The notes below the pieces were generated by a model. The model saw only the letters and a program-made list of their open reading frames with translations. It had not been told where the DNA came from and ran no database searches. From Thiomicrorhabdus sp. 6S3-12 (GTDB lineage Bacteria; Pseudomonadota; Gammaproteobacteria; Thiomicrospirales; Thiomicrospiraceae), in assembly GCF_017571475.1 (NCBI RefSeq), contig NZ_JAGETW010000001.1:434001-498000 (forward strand): DNA of 64,000 nucleotides, in the 5' to 3' direction. The translations under genes and the position numbers were made by a program. Numbering within the stretch: the first letter of the stretch is position 1; each line of letters begins with the position of its first letter. Of this stretch, positions 44,598-55,644 are shown piece after piece.

Positions 44598-44643
44598 AAT
44601 TCTAGAACACTTTGAAGTTTAGCTAATCAAGGCGCTCGGAGCG
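44598..44643. repeat. Intergenic repeat, copy 1
   Basis: A 46-base unit starting AATTCTAGAACAC and ending in the palindrome GCGCTC-G-GAGCGC, repeated at 44755-44800 with five mismatches. Confidence 0.75.
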
Positions 44644-44754
44644 CGGTTTATAAAGCACATCCATGTGCTTTACCCCTTTGGGGCTTACGTTCAAAACCGT
44701 TCCAGACGTTTTTGCAGTCACTCTAAATAAGCGACGAGCAAAACCAGACCTTAA

Positions 44755-44800
44755 AATTCTAGAACACTCTGAAGTTTTGCTAATCAAGGCACTTGAAGCG
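44755..44800. repeat. Intergenic repeat, copy 2
   Basis: 46 bases, 41 identical to copy 1. An inverted partial copy (CTAGAACTTC...GAAGTTTTGCTA on the minus strand) lies at about 44835-44862 and overlaps the uvrD stop. The two copies with their inverted partner could fold and protect the fetA or uvrD message end, or form a REP-like element. Confidence 0.75.
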
Positions 44801-44859
44801 AAGTTTAGCTAGACTAAATGAGCGCCAAGTAACACAGAGTAGCAAAACTTCAGGAAGTT

Positions 44860-47118
44860 CTAGCGTTTTTCCAGGCGGGCGTAAGCCAATACCAGCCACT
44901 TGCTACCGAACTCGGTAAAATTCACATGAATCCGCGCATGCTCACCGCTGCCTTCGTAATTCAGCACGATGCCATCCCCGAATTTGGCGTGGCTGACTCT
45001 TTCACCGATCTGAAAACCGGTTTCATTTTGTCTTGCACTCGAAGTAAAACCGGCTGAACCTTCACGCTCCATCGTCGGTTGCACGCGTCCGGAAAGACGC
45101 ACTTCCTGAATATACTCCGGCGGAATCTCTTTAATAAAGCGTGACATCACCGGGAAAAACTCGGAACCGTGTAAACGGCGGCGCTGGGCAAAGGTCATAA
45201 TCAGCTGTTTCTCGGCACGGGTAATACCGACGTACGCCAGACGACGCTCTTCTTCGAGACGCGCCGCATCCTCCTGCGACTGCTGTGACGGGAAGAGGCC
45301 TTCTTCCATACCGATCATAAACACCAGTGGGAACTCCAATCCCTTGGCCGAGTGCATTGTCATCAGTTGCACGCAAGACTCCCACGCATCTGCCTGCTGT
45401 TCACCCGCTTCCAGTGCCGACTGCGCCAAGAACTCTTCCAGAGTACTCTGTTCGGGATTATCAATAATGGTGTTGCCGTCCAACTGGACGGACTCATCCT
45501 CGGCGGCCATAACAGCCTCTTCCGTATTGATTCCCGCAGCCGTCTGCTGTTTGGCACGATTGTCGAATTGCGCGGCGGCGCTGATTAATTCATCAAGGTT
45601 TTCCAGACGGCCCTGCCCCTGCTCCGATTGATCTTTTTCAAAGTGCGCCTGCAATCCGGACAGAGAAATGGTTTTGACGAACTGCTGCTCAAGATCCTGT
45701 TCGCGCAAAGCGTCCTGGAGCTGCTCGATCAGATCAATAAAACCTTGAACCGCCGTCTTTGCTCGCGCTTTTAAACTGTTATCAAGCAGCATTTGAGAAG
45801 CCTGCCACAGCGATATCTGCTGATCGCGAGCCACCTGCCGGATCGAATCGGCGGTTTTCTGACCGATACCGCGCGGCGGGTGGTTATAGACACGTTCGAA
45901 AGCGGCATCGTCTTCACGATTCACCACCAGACGCAAATACGCCAGTACATCCTTAACTTCGGCTCGGTCATAGAAACGCAAACCACCATAAACACGGTAC
46001 GGAATCTGCGCCTGCATCAATGCCTGCTCAATCATCCGCGATTGCGCATTGGAACGGTACAAAACCGCGATTTCATCACGCTGTCCACCCTGTTCGACCC
46101 AGTTTTCAATCCGCGACGTCACATAGCGTGCCTCGTCAAACTCGTTAAACGCCTCATACAGAAGGATCGGATCCCCCTCTTCGCCGGCACTCCATAACTG
46201 TTTGCCCATACGGCTGTCGTTATGCGAAATCAGTGCATTGGCCGCTTTCAGAATCGTGCCGGTCGAACGGTAGTTCTGCTCCAGACGGACCATCAGCGTG
46301 CCGGCAAAATCCTGATCGAACTGACGGATATTTTCTACCCGCGCTCCGCGCCAGCCGTAGATCGACTGATCGTCGTCGCCGACCACAAACAGCTTGCCGC
46401 TGGCTCCGGCCAGAACCCGCAGCCAGGCATATTGAAGCGTATTGGTGTCTTGGAACTCATCAACCAGAATATGCCGGAAACGCGCCTGATAGTGGCCAAG
46501 GATATGCGGCTTCTTCAACCACAGTTCATGCGCACGCAACAGCAATTCGGCAAAATCCACCAGACCGCCGCGCTGGCAGAGTTCTTCATACTCCTTATAA
46601 ATTTCAACCAGTTTGGCGACATAAGGGTTATGACCGATTTCGATATGATGCGGGCGGCGCCCCTCTTCTTTTTCACCATTAATAAAAGCCTGCACCTGTT
46701 TGACCGGCCATTGCGTCTCGTCCAGATCCATTGCTTTCAAAAGCCGCTTCAAAACACGCTTCTGGTCGTCGGCATCGAGTATCTGGAAATTATTCGGCAG
46801 ATTCGCGTCCTGATAATGCTGCCGCAAAATTCTATACGCAATGCCGTGAAAGGTTCCCATTGTCAGACCACCGGCCTGCTGTCCGATCAGGTTTTCGACA
46901 CGCCCGCGCATTTCGTTGGCGGCTTTATTGGTAAAGGTCACTGCCAGAATATTGTACGGAGAGTAGCCCATAACTTTGGTCAGCCAGGCGATGCGATGCA
47001 CCAACACCCGTGTTTTTCCACTGCCCGCTCCGGCCAGAATTAAACCGTGACTTTCATCCAGCGTCACCGCTTGACGCTGGGCATCGTTTAAATCATCTAA
47101 AATAAAGGAGATATCCAT
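44860..47118 (-). CDS. uvrD: DNA helicase II UvrD/PcrA
   Basis: A 752-residue SF1A helicase with all motifs: AGAGSGKT, TFTNKAANEMRGR, ILVDEFQDTN, VVGDDDQSIYGWRGA, LEQNYRSTG, TMHSAKGLEF and RLAYVGITRAEKQL. A C-terminal tail has a Tudor-like end, KFGDGIVLNYEGSGEHARIHVNF, typical of UvrD. It works in mismatch and excision repair. The N-terminal sequence and the tail distinguish it from Rep at 20872. Single gene. Confidence 0.95.
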   Translation of the reverse strand: MDISFILDDLNDAQRQAVTLDESHGLILAGAGSGKTRVLVHRIAWLTKVMGYSPYNILAVTFTNKAANEMRGRVENLIGQQAGGLTMGTFHGIAYRILRQHYQDANLPNNFQILDADDQKRVLKRLLKAMDLDETQWPVKQVQAFINGEKEEGRRPHHIEIGHNPYVAKLVEIYKEYEELCQRGGLVDFAELLLRAHELWLKKPHILGHYQARFRHILVDEFQDTNTLQYAWLRVLAGASGKLFVVGDDDQSIYGWRGARVENIRQFDQDFAGTLMVRLEQNYRSTGTILKAANALISHNDSRMGKQLWSAGEEGDPILLYEAFNEFDEARYVTSRIENWVEQGGQRDEIAVLYRSNAQSRMIEQALMQAQIPYRVYGGLRFYDRAEVKDVLAYLRLVVNREDDAAFERVYNHPPRGIGQKTADSIRQVARDQQISLWQASQMLLDNSLKARAKTAVQGFIDLIEQLQDALREQDLEQQFVKTISLSGLQAHFEKDQSEQGQGRLENLDELISAAAQFDNRAKQQTAAGINTEEAVMAAEDESVQLDGNTIIDNPEQSTLEEFLAQSALEAGEQQADAWESCVQLMTMHSAKGLEFPLVFMIGMEEGLFPSQQSQEDAARLEEERRLAYVGITRAEKQLIMTFAQRRRLHGSEFFPVMSRFIKEIPPEYIQEVRLSGRVQPTMEREGSAGFTSSARQNETGFQIGERVSHAKFGDGIVLNYEGSGEHARIHVNFTEFGSKWLVLAYARLEKR

Positions 47119-47509
47119 TAATCTTTATCGTCCGCTTGGAAGCTTTTTTACCCGTTTATCGGGTTGTTTGAATAATTCGTATATCCTACGCCAATTTGAT
47201 CCATTTTTCCGCCTTACTCTGTGCAAATACACCTTAATAAGGAAGCGTAGAAAATGCCCGCAAACAGCAAAAAAATTCCAACGATATCTCTTGCTATTTA
47301 ATTTTAAATAATGTAATAATTAACAAATTCAAAAAACTTCATTGATTCAGAGACTCTAAAAAACGCTCGTCTTTGAGTCTTTTTAAGTCATTTCAGACAA
47401 AAAAGCTCCGCAACTCTTTCCCCTATTTTGCTTTCAAAACCAAAAATTTTGGGCGAGGTGTATTTGCGCAAGGAGCTAAATAAAAGTATGCAAGAGAGAA
47501 GGAGAAAAC
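47119..47509. other. Intergenic region between uvrD and trxA
   Basis: A 391-base AT-rich gap between divergent genes. A 15-base inverted repeat (one mismatch) flanks it: TGTGCAAATACACCT at 47220-47234 and AGGTGTATTTGCGCA at 47456-47470. No ORF longer than a few codons and no convincing promoter seen; trxA has a good AAGGAG site. Confidence 0.6.
47220..47470. repeat. Inverted repeat flanking a 221-base core
   Basis: TGTGCAAATACACCT (47220-47234) and its inverted near-copy AGGTGTATTTGCGCA (47456-47470). These could be paired regulator sites or the ends of a small inserted element. Confidence 0.45.
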
Positions 47510-47824
47510 ATGATTTCTACAAGCGACGCGAACTTTGAAGCGGAAGTGCTACAGTCAGACGTACCGGTACTGGTCGACTTTTGGGCAGAATGGTGTGGCC
47601 CGTGCAAAATGATCGCGCCAATTTTGGATGAAATTTCCACTGAGTTTGAAGGTCGAGTAAAAGTTGCCAAACTGAATATCGATGAAAACCCGACAACTCC
47701 TCCTAAATACGGTGTACGCGGTATCCCGACCTTAATGTTGTTCAAGAACGGTGAAGTGGACGCAACTCAGGTCGGCGCACTATCAAAATCTCAACTGGTT
47801 AAATTCCTAGACGATAACCTATAA
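47510..47824 (+). CDS. trxA: Thioredoxin 1
   Basis: A 104-residue classical thioredoxin with the active site [11 protein letters not shown], cis-proline segment GVRGIPTLM and full length. General cytoplasmic disulfide reductase. AAGGAG seven bases before the ATG. rho lies downstream, an arrangement seen in many proteobacteria. Confidence 0.97.
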   Translation: MISTSDANFEAEVLQSDVPVLVDFWAEWCGPCKMIAPILDEISTEFEGRVKVAKLNIDENPTTPPKYGVRGIPTLMLFKNGEVDATQVGALSKSQLVKFLDDNL

Positions 47825-47942
47825 GAATTTTCTTGCACTTCCGGGCACCGCTCGGGAGTGAACCCTTCACAGACACATCCTATACGACTGCGACTGCAGC
47901 TTCCCAGCTACACGCTCACAATTAAACAATCGAAATTGAAGT

Positions 47943-49199
<1,257 letters not shown>

Positions 49200-49264
49200 T
49201 TGTCGAAAAACCGCCTCATGGCATCTAAGCCGTTGATTCTTTTTACTTAAACTAAAAAAGAAAC

Positions 49265-49292
49265 TTGCATTTACGGATTGAATCCATATAAT
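49265..49292 (+). promoter_or_regulatory. Sigma-70 promoter of rpmE2
   Basis: TTGCAT, 16-base spacer, perfect TATAAT (49287-49292), 41 bases before the ATG. Confidence 0.75.
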
Positions 49293-49332
49293 GCATTTTT
49301 CTTTCGAAATTAACTATTAATGGACCGTCATC

Positions 49333-49587
49333 ATGAAAGCAGACATTCATCCAGAATATAAGGACGTAGTTTTCCAGGACATCTCTACTGGTGAGACTTT
49401 CGTTACTCGTTCGACTATTGAAAAAACTTCTGGCGAAACCATTACTCTAGACGGTAACGAATATCCGCTAGTTCGTATTGAAGTTTCTAGCGCTTCTCAC
49501 CCTTTCTACACTGGTAAGCAGACTCTTGTTGATACCGAAGGTCGTGTTGAGAAGTTCAAACAGAAGTTTGGTCGTCGTCGCGCTTAA
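49333..49587 (+). CDS. rpmE2: 50S ribosomal protein L31 type B
   Basis: An 84-residue L31 of the cysteine-free type [37 protein letters not shown]. It lacks the CxxC zinc ribbon of type A, so it works without zinc. In many bacteria this form is used when zinc is low; whether a type A copy exists elsewhere is unknown. Strong promoter and terminator. Confidence 0.95.
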   Translation: MKADIHPEYKDVVFQDISTGETFVTRSTIEKTSGETITLDGNEYPLVRIEVSSASHPFYTGKQTLVDTEGRVEKFKQKFGRRRA

Positions 49588-49612
49588 TCGCCGAAACGAT
49601 TCGACTTTTGTC

Positions 49613-49640
49613 AAAAGCGCGGTTTATACCGCGTTTTTTT
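49613..49640 (+). terminator. Terminator of rpmE2
   Basis: CGCGGT-TTAT-ACCGCG followed by seven T. Confidence 0.88.
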
Positions 49641-49737
49641 ATGCCTGCAATTTCGCAAACCGGCATGCAAAAGTGGCAAAAGGCCCAAAAACTGCTTAAA
49701 GTAACAGCACTATTGAAATGAATTCACCAGGTTGAAA

Positions 49738-50568
49738 ATGCACACGAAACCAAGGTTTACCAATCGTCTTCTGCTGACGTCATTACTGCTCTTCACTTTT
49801 CTGCTGACCAATCAAGCCAGCGCACAGGAAAACTGCCGAAATTTTGAGCCGGATGTCTGGGTGGAAGCGCAATATGCCATCAACGGCTCGACCATTATCG
49901 TCCAGAATCAACGCGTACACCTGATCGGCCTGTATGCCCCGCAAAAAGCGCGCACCTATAAATTTCACACCCCCGGTGAACCGCTCGCCAAGGCGGCTCA
50001 GGAACATTTGAACACCCTGCTGGCCAACCATGATCTGCAGATCGGAGTGGTCTACGATAAAAATCAGGTCGACAAGAATCGTATTCAGCAGGCTCACGTC
50101 TTTTTCAAAAACGGCAACAGCCTGAATCAAGCGATGCTCCGTTCCGGGTATGCCATCAACCGTACGCAAAACGACAACACCCGTTACGCCGACTGCTATT
50201 ATGCAGCGGAGCAGCAAGCCCGCCAGGAAGGTTATCAACTCTGGGATCAGCTTAAGAAAAATCCGGACAGTCACTTTCCTCTGGTCAAAAGCAGCGAGAT
50301 CACCGATCAGGACCAGGGCTTTCGCATCGTTCAGGGCAAAATTCTTGAAGTCAGCCAGTCATCGACAAATTACATCCTGAATATGGATACCACCGGCATT
50401 CGTATTCCGAAAAAAGCCTGGGACAAATTCGACTACGCCAAGCTGCAGGCGCTCAAAGGGCAAACCGTTGAAGTGCGCGGCTATGCTTACCTCTATAAAG
50501 GCCATATGTATATGGTGATTGACCACCCCTATGCCTTTGATGTCTTCAGCCCTCTTAAGCAATCTTGA
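49738..50568 (+). CDS. Secreted SNase-like protein with degenerate active site
   Basis: A 276-residue exported protein (signal about 1-30, ASAQ). Residues 40-170 follow the staphylococcal-nuclease fold (VHLIGLYAPQKA, then YDKNQVDKNRIQQAHVFF, LRSGYAINR). The catalytic positions are changed: where active nucleases have R-x4-D-x2-E (RLLLVDTPE type), this reads H-LIGLY-AP-Q. The last 85 residues form a second beta domain (NYILNMDTTGIRIPKKAW, QTVEVRGYAYLY) like a nucleic-acid-binding OB fold. Likely binds rather than cuts. ATG at 49738; a TTG at 49732 is possible. Confidence 0.75.
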   Translation: MHTKPRFTNRLLLTSLLLFTFLLTNQASAQENCRNFEPDVWVEAQYAINGSTIIVQNQRVHLIGLYAPQKARTYKFHTPGEPLAKAAQEHLNTLLANHDLQIGVVYDKNQVDKNRIQQAHVFFKNGNSLNQAMLRSGYAINRTQNDNTRYADCYYAAEQQARQEGYQLWDQLKKNPDSHFPLVKSSEITDQDQGFRIVQGKILEVSQSSTNYILNMDTTGIRIPKKAWDKFDYAKLQALKGQTVEVRGYAYLYKGHMYMVIDHPYAFDVFSPLKQS

Positions 50569-50677
50569 GCGCAAACGCCAGCGATCGCAAACCTCCACAC
50601 TATCTAAAGTTTTATAACAGCGCGCTTTCGGCTAGAATAGTCTGATTTTCAAACAGATACAGAGAAAGGGCCTAGCA

Positions 50678-51742
50678 ATGGCAGAACTACAAAACGACCG
50701 CTTCTTACGTGCTTTATTAAGAGAACCTGTTGACCGCACACCGGTATGGATGATGCGTCAGGCAGGTCGTTACCTGCCAGAATACCGCGCAACGCGTGCC
50801 CAGGCAGGTTCGTTCATGGATCTGTGCCGCAATGCCGAACTCGCCTGCGAAGTGACGCTTCAGCCGCTGGAACGCTTCCCGCTGGATGCCGCGATTCTTT
50901 TCTCGGATATTCTGACCATTCCGGATGCCATGGGCCTCGGGCTGCGTTTTGAAACTGGCGAAGGTCCGGTTTTCGACAAGCCGGTTCGTTCGATGGCGGA
51001 TGCCAAGAAATTGTATGTTCCGGACATGGGATCGGATCTGGGCTATGTCATGAATGCCGTCAGCACCATCCGCAAAAACCTCAACGGCCGCGTGCCACTT
51101 ATCGGTTTCTCCGGTAGCCCTTGGACGCTGGCGACCTATATGGTTGAAGGCGGATCAAGCAAAACCTTCTCGAAAATCAAAGCGATGATGTATGACGAGC
51201 CGGCGACACTGCACCACATTCTGGACGTTCTTGCCGAATCGGTTATCCAATACCTGAACGCACAGATTGAAGCCGGCGCCCAGGCAGTACAGATTTTTGA
51301 TACTTGGGGCGGCGTACTGACCCCACGTGATTACAAAGAGTTCTCACTGCAATATATGCACAAGATTGTTGACGGCCTGAAACGTGAAAACGAAGGTCGC
51401 AAAGTGCCGGTAATCCTGTTCACCAAAGGCGGCGGACAATGGCTGGAAGATATGGCTGCGACCGGCTGCGATGCACTGGGGCTGGATTGGACCACCGATA
51501 TCGACGTTGCACGTGAGCGCGTTGGCGACAAAGTTGCCATCCAGGGGAATATGGATCCGTCCATGCTGTATGCTTCACCGGAACGCATCCGCGCGGAAGT
51601 CGGCTTTATTCTAGAGAAGTACGGTAAAGGCTCCGGTCATGTCTTTAACCTCGGGCATGGTATTCACCCTGAAGTCAAACCGGAACATGCCGAAGCCTTT
51701 ATTAAAGCGGTGGTGGAGCTATCCCCTCAATATCACAAATAA
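50678..51742 (+). CDS. hemE: Uroporphyrinogen decarboxylase
   Basis: A 354-residue HemE making coproporphyrinogen [19 protein letters not shown] (N-terminal signature), [12 protein letters not shown] (catalytic Asp), [13 protein letters not shown], and [14 protein letters not shown] at the end. AAAGGG before the ATG and a TAGAAT -10 at 50633-50638. Single-gene unit ending at the terminator at 51794. Confidence 0.97.
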   Translation: MAELQNDRFLRALLREPVDRTPVWMMRQAGRYLPEYRATRAQAGSFMDLCRNAELACEVTLQPLERFPLDAAILFSDILTIPDAMGLGLRFETGEGPVFDKPVRSMADAKKLYVPDMGSDLGYVMNAVSTIRKNLNGRVPLIGFSGSPWTLATYMVEGGSSKTFSKIKAMMYDEPATLHHILDVLAESVIQYLNAQIEAGAQAVQIFDTWGGVLTPRDYKEFSLQYMHKIVDGLKRENEGRKVPVILFTKGGGQWLEDMAATGCDALGLDWTTDIDVARERVGDKVAIQGNMDPSMLYASPERIRAEVGFILEKYGKGSGHVFNLGHGIHPEVKPEHAEAFIKAVVELSPQYHK

Positions 51743-51793
51743 GTTAGACAGAGATTGCCGTCCTCGTGACGCTTTCAGTTTGCCTAAAATAAA

Positions 51794-51827
51794 AAAACGC
51801 CCGAAGGATTCATCCAACGGGCGTTTT
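51794..51827. terminator. Bidirectional terminator
   Basis: AAAACGCCCG...CGGGCGTTTT with a 14-base loop, between hemE and the YggX gene. Confidence 0.88.
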
Positions 51828-51851
51828 GCATTTTGCCGTAGTGATTCAGTC

Positions 51852-52121
51852 TTATAAGGCCTTGAATTCCTCTGGCATATCAACATCTTCATCGTTGAAG
51901 AGAAACTTCTGCATCTCTTCCATCAGGAAGCTGCGCGCTTTCGGATCCAGACTCGACAGACGGTATTCGTTAATCAGAATCGTCTGCTGTGCTAACCATT
52001 GCTTCCAGGCTTCTTTGGAAACACTATCAAAAACTTTCTGTCCCAATTCGCCCGGAAACGGCGGAAAGTCCAGACCATCCAATTCTTCACCCAATTTGAC
52101 ACAATGTACTTTGCGAGACAT
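51852..52121 (-). CDS. yggX: Fe(2+)-trafficking protein, YggX family
   Basis: An 89-residue YggX: MSRKVHCVKLGEELDG, PFPGELGQ, WKQWLAQQTILINEYRL. It protects Fe-S clusters from oxidation. It follows mutY by about 20 bases, the usual mutY-yggX order. The AGGAG site suits the second of two adjacent ATGs (52121). Confidence 0.95.
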   Translation of the reverse strand: MSRKVHCVKLGEELDGLDFPPFPGELGQKVFDSVSKEAWKQWLAQQTILINEYRLSSLDPKARSFLMEEMQKFLFNDEDVDMPEEFKAL

Positions 52122-52142
52122 CATTCTCTCCTAATTTAAAGC

Positions 52143-53222
52143 TTAATAATTCTGCAATTGCGCAACCAATTTCTGCACCGGAGCCGGCAGGCCGATCTTC
52201 TCCTGAGCCAGCTCTTCGAGCCTGACCCAGCGACCGGCCCCTCCTGCCGGATAATCGCCCTCCGTTTCACCGACCGCCAGTTTTTGCTGAGCGAAAACCG
52301 GCGTAATATCCAGGTGATAATGCGAAAAGGTATGCCTGAATGGTTCCCATTTTAACAAACTTGTCTGCGAACCGAGCCGGCTTTGCGCTTTGTCTTCACA
52401 CGCCTGCCAGCTTTGCATTTCCGGAAAAGACCACAGGCCGCCCCAGATCCCCTTTTGCGGGCGCTCTTCCAACCATAAACTACCGTCGGATTTTTGCAGC
52501 ATCACCAGATACGCCTGCTTGACCGGCTTCTCTTTTTTCGGCTTTTTCCCCGGATAGTCGGTGACATTACCGGCCTGCAAGGCGCGACAGCCTTCGGCGA
52601 CCGGACAGATTTCACACTGCGGTTTGGAACGGGTACAGAGGGTTGCACCGAGATCCATAATCGCCTGAGTATAATCGGCAAAACGCTCTGCCGGCGTATG
52701 CTCATCGGCTTTGTGCCACAACCAGTTTTCGGTCTGCTTCTCGCCCGGCCATGTTTCCAGTGCATAGAAGCGTCCCAGAACCCGTTTGACATTGCCGTCA
52801 AGAATCGGATGTCGCTCCCCGAGTGCAATCGATAAAATTGCACCTGCGGTGGAACGACCGATACCCGGTAACGCCATGACCTCTTCCAGAGTAACAGGAA
52901 AGGCTCCGTCATACTGTTCCACGATCAATTGCGCCGCCTTATGCAGGTTGCGGCCGCGCGCGTAATAGCCCAAACCGGCCCAGTGCGCCAGTACAGTTTC
53001 CTGCTCGGCGGAGGCAAGCGCCTGTACCGTCGGAAAACGCTGCATGAACTTTTCATAGTACGGAATCACCGTTGCTACCTGAGTCTGTTGCAACATGATT
53101 TCCGATACCCAGACACGATAAGGGTTGATCGCTTTCTGCCACGGCAGGTCGTGACGGCCATAGACGTCAAACCATTCCAGTAAACGTCGGCTAAACGCCT
53201 GCGACTCAAATGCGTCAGTCAA
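52143..53222 (-). CDS. mutY: Adenine DNA glycosylase
   Basis: A 359-residue MutY that removes A opposite 8-oxoG. HhH-GPD region LPGIGRSTAGAIL with the catalytic DGNVKRV Asp. [4Fe-4S] loop CTRSKPQCEICPVAEGC (C-x6-C-x2-C-x5-C). NUDIX-like C-terminal recognition domain. I start at TTG 53222, which has GGGAG five bases away and gives the family's usual start. A longer TTG start (53258) has no ribosome site. yggX is in the same operon. Confidence 0.93.
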   Translation of the reverse strand: MTDAFESQAFSRRLLEWFDVYGRHDLPWQKAINPYRVWVSEIMLQQTQVATVIPYYEKFMQRFPTVQALASAEQETVLAHWAGLGYYARGRNLHKAAQLIVEQYDGAFPVTLEEVMALPGIGRSTAGAILSIALGERHPILDGNVKRVLGRFYALETWPGEKQTENWLWHKADEHTPAERFADYTQAIMDLGATLCTRSKPQCEICPVAEGCRALQAGNVTDYPGKKPKKEKPVKQAYLVMLQKSDGSLWLEERPQKGIWGGLWSFPEMQSWQACEDKAQSRLGSQTSLLKWEPFRHTFSHYHLDITPVFAQQKLAVGETEGDYPAGGAGRWVRLEELAQEKIGLPAPVQKLVAQLQNY

Positions 53223-53305
53223 ATGTTTTCTCCCGTTTTCGGCTATACTATGCGGCAATTAAAACAGCGCTATTGTAAAGCACCTTTCTTTTAGGAATCA
53301 GAAAG

Positions 53306-54052
53306 ATGAGCAAAGAGACTGAAAACCAAAATACCGAAACAGACCAGCAACAGACGACAGAAAATGCCAAACCGGAAAAATACTCCACTCGCATCCGCAG
53401 TTTTGCCCTGCGCCAGGGCCGTCTGACCGCCTCCCAGGAAAAAGCTCTGAATGAACACTGGCCGGAGTTCGGCCTGGAAGTGAAAAACGGCATGCTGGAT
53501 TTTACCGAAGTATTCGGTCGCCAGGCACCGACCATTGTCGAAATCGGTTTCGGCATGGGCAAGAGTCTGGCGGAAATGGCTGAGGCCAATCCGCACAACA
53601 ACTACATCGGTATCGAGGTGCACAAACCGGGTGTCGGCGCTTTGCTGAAACTGATCGAAGAGAAACAGCTGAGCAATGTCCGCATCTTCAATCATGATGC
53701 AATCGAAGTGCTGGAGCAGTGCATTCCAAAGGACTCGTTGGACGGCGTTTACCTGTTCTTCCCGGATCCTTGGCACAAGAAGCGCCATCACAAGCGCCGC
53801 ATCGTCCAGCCGGCATTTGCCGCCACCATTGCCGAACACCTGAAAATCGGCGGCCAGTTCCATATGGCGACCGACTGGGAAAACTATTCGGAACATATGA
53901 TGGAAGTCATGTCGGAAGCGCCCGCTTATCGCAATGTCAGCGGCGATGGCCAATTTACTCCGCGTCCGGACTACCGCCCCCTGACCAAATTCGAACAGCG
54001 CGGTCACCGTCTCGGCCACGGCGTCTGGGACCTCATCTTCGAACGCATCTAA
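53306..54052 (+). CDS. trmB: tRNA (guanine-N7)-methyltransferase
   Basis: A 248-residue TrmB making m7G46 in tRNA. Motif [12 protein letters not shown], substrate loop [15 protein letters not shown], and the C-terminal [19 protein letters not shown]. The first 28 residues are a Gln/Thr-rich extension. Divergent from mutY by 83 bases. Confidence 0.95.
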   Translation: MSKETENQNTETDQQQTTENAKPEKYSTRIRSFALRQGRLTASQEKALNEHWPEFGLEVKNGMLDFTEVFGRQAPTIVEIGFGMGKSLAEMAEANPHNNYIGIEVHKPGVGALLKLIEEKQLSNVRIFNHDAIEVLEQCIPKDSLDGVYLFFPDPWHKKRHHKRRIVQPAFAATIAEHLKIGGQFHMATDWENYSEHMMEVMSEAPAYRNVSGDGQFTPRPDYRPLTKFEQRGHRLGHGVWDLIFERI

Positions 54053-54063
54053 TCGTGCCTAAT

Positions 54064-54091
54064 AAAAAGCCAGCTTGTATGCTGGCTTTTT
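54064..54091. terminator. Bidirectional terminator
   Basis: AAAAGCCAGC-TTGTAT-GCTGGCTTTT, between trmB and the ligase/polymerase gene. Confidence 0.9.
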
Positions 54092-54096
54092 AGTCT

Positions 54097-55449
54097 TTAC
54101 GATCTCCGTCTTCTTGGCGAGAGATGGGTATAAGAGAGCAAGGAAATTGCGCACACAGCCATAAACGTCAATGCATTGGCCGGTATGTGCAGATTAAAAT
54201 CGGTTAATGAATGTATCAGTATCCCCAGAATCGCCATAGAACTGCCAAAACCGATACCGCTACGGTAATAGGAGCGGCGGTTTCGTAAACTCTTTATCCC
54301 ATACCAGAACGATAATAAAACAAAGGTCATCAGCGGCAAGGCGCCGAATAAACCATACTCAATCAAAAACTCCAGATAATCATTATGGGCATGGTCAACA
54401 CGCCCACCGAAGTTTGGGCCCGCCAGCGGGGTAAACGCCGTCTCGTAACTTCCTGCGCCAATCCCCACAAGCGGTGATTCTTTGAGAAGCGCGACACTTT
54501 TCTGAAAAATCGGGCTGCGCAGATCATTAATATCCACCAGCATTTTCCCTTCCTGCTCAGTGAGGGAAATTTCCGTATGCAACAGGCGCTCTTTCAGTCG
54601 CTCAAGTCCGAAATACTGACTGATAATAATCAGATCGATCACCACAAAACTGATCAGTAATAAACTGTTTCTTAACCGGTGCTCACGCAGAGTAAAAATA
54701 AACAGAGAACCTATGATCACCAACCCGACAAAAAACGCCGTATTCCCCATTCTTGAATGCGACATGACAAGCCCGATTACCATAATGACCAGTGCCAGAC
54801 GAATTTTCATTTTTGAACTCACCAGAAGCGCCATAAAATTGCGCCAATTCCAGGCTCGTCCATCGCGAAAAGCCAGCATCAGACCGATCCCCAACGAAAT
54901 CGTCATCACCAAATAGCCCGCCAGATGGTTGCGATTTACAAAGCTTCCCGATGCATCATGCAAGTAATAGGCTTTGGAATAAAACAGACTGTCCATTGCC
55001 CCCAGTACCATACTGGTTCCGTAAAAAGCCTGGAATACCCCGCTGATGACAATCACTGCGATCAGCTTTGTTAGAGCATTTCGTTGATAAAAGTGCGCTA
55101 ATAAAAGGATAAAAAACAAGCTATAGCTGATCCCAAGCAGCAAATACTCGAAATGCTGAGCAGGATCATACGACCATCCCAGCGCCCACTGTAAAGCGAC
55201 CCATAATTGAGTCAGGGCAAGCAAAGTTCCCAACACCTTAGCCGGAGAACGCAGTGAGAGAGGAGAAGAGGTTCGCAGTCGATCAAGCGACCAGATCAAT
55301 GCCACGCCACACACCCAAAAGATCAGAAAAGCCGCAGCCCAACCGGAGTTACTGCCCTGCGGTAAAGGAGCCCATAACAGTAACCCCAATAAAAGCCACT
55401 GATTCAACCGAAAAAGCCGGCTTTCGTTTTGAAGAACATCCGAATTCAA
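54097..55449 (-). CDS. O-antigen ligase/polymerase family membrane protein (Wzy/WaaL type)
   Basis: A 450-residue protein with about ten to twelve membrane helices and the PF04932 motif: SHSRMGN, then a large periplasmic loop with GIGAGSYETAF and DHAHNDYLEFLIEYGLFG. The family polymerises or ligates undecaprenyl-linked glycans. Last gene of the polysaccharide cluster, probably the polymerase. It starts with TTG behind AAGGG. A 195-base gap before it may contain its own promoter (TTGTCA). Confidence 0.88.
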   Translation of the reverse strand: MNSDVLQNESRLFRLNQWLLLGLLLWAPLPQGSNSGWAAAFLIFWVCGVALIWSLDRLRTSSPLSLRSPAKVLGTLLALTQLWVALQWALGWSYDPAQHFEYLLLGISYSLFFILLLAHFYQRNALTKLIAVIVISGVFQAFYGTSMVLGAMDSLFYSKAYYLHDASGSFVNRNHLAGYLVMTISLGIGLMLAFRDGRAWNWRNFMALLVSSKMKIRLALVIMVIGLVMSHSRMGNTAFFVGLVIIGSLFIFTLREHRLRNSLLLISFVVIDLIIISQYFGLERLKERLLHTEISLTEQEGKMLVDINDLRSPIFQKSVALLKESPLVGIGAGSYETAFTPLAGPNFGGRVDHAHNDYLEFLIEYGLFGALPLMTFVLLSFWYGIKSLRNRRSYYRSGIGFGSSMAILGILIHSLTDFNLHIPANALTFMAVCAISLLSYTHLSPRRRRS

Positions 55450-55644
55450 TCTAATCCCTTTGTAAAATCTCTATTGACAACTTTTGAGTCTAGGCAAGCA
55501 CACTAAATAAATGGCTAGAATTCCTGTACAACACGCAGAGAATATCGTTTTGCATATGAAACAACTCTTTCGGTTTCAATTTTGCAGACAAAAGTTACTT
55601 CTCATTTCTACTGGGAAAGCATAAGGATGCAGAATCAAAAAGCC

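Noticed and set aside
46222-47043. 273-codon plus-strand open frame
   Set aside because: Antisense to uvrD, whose motifs are all intact; no independent support.
53291-54019. 242-codon minus-strand open frame
   Set aside because: Antisense to trmB, which is unmistakable.
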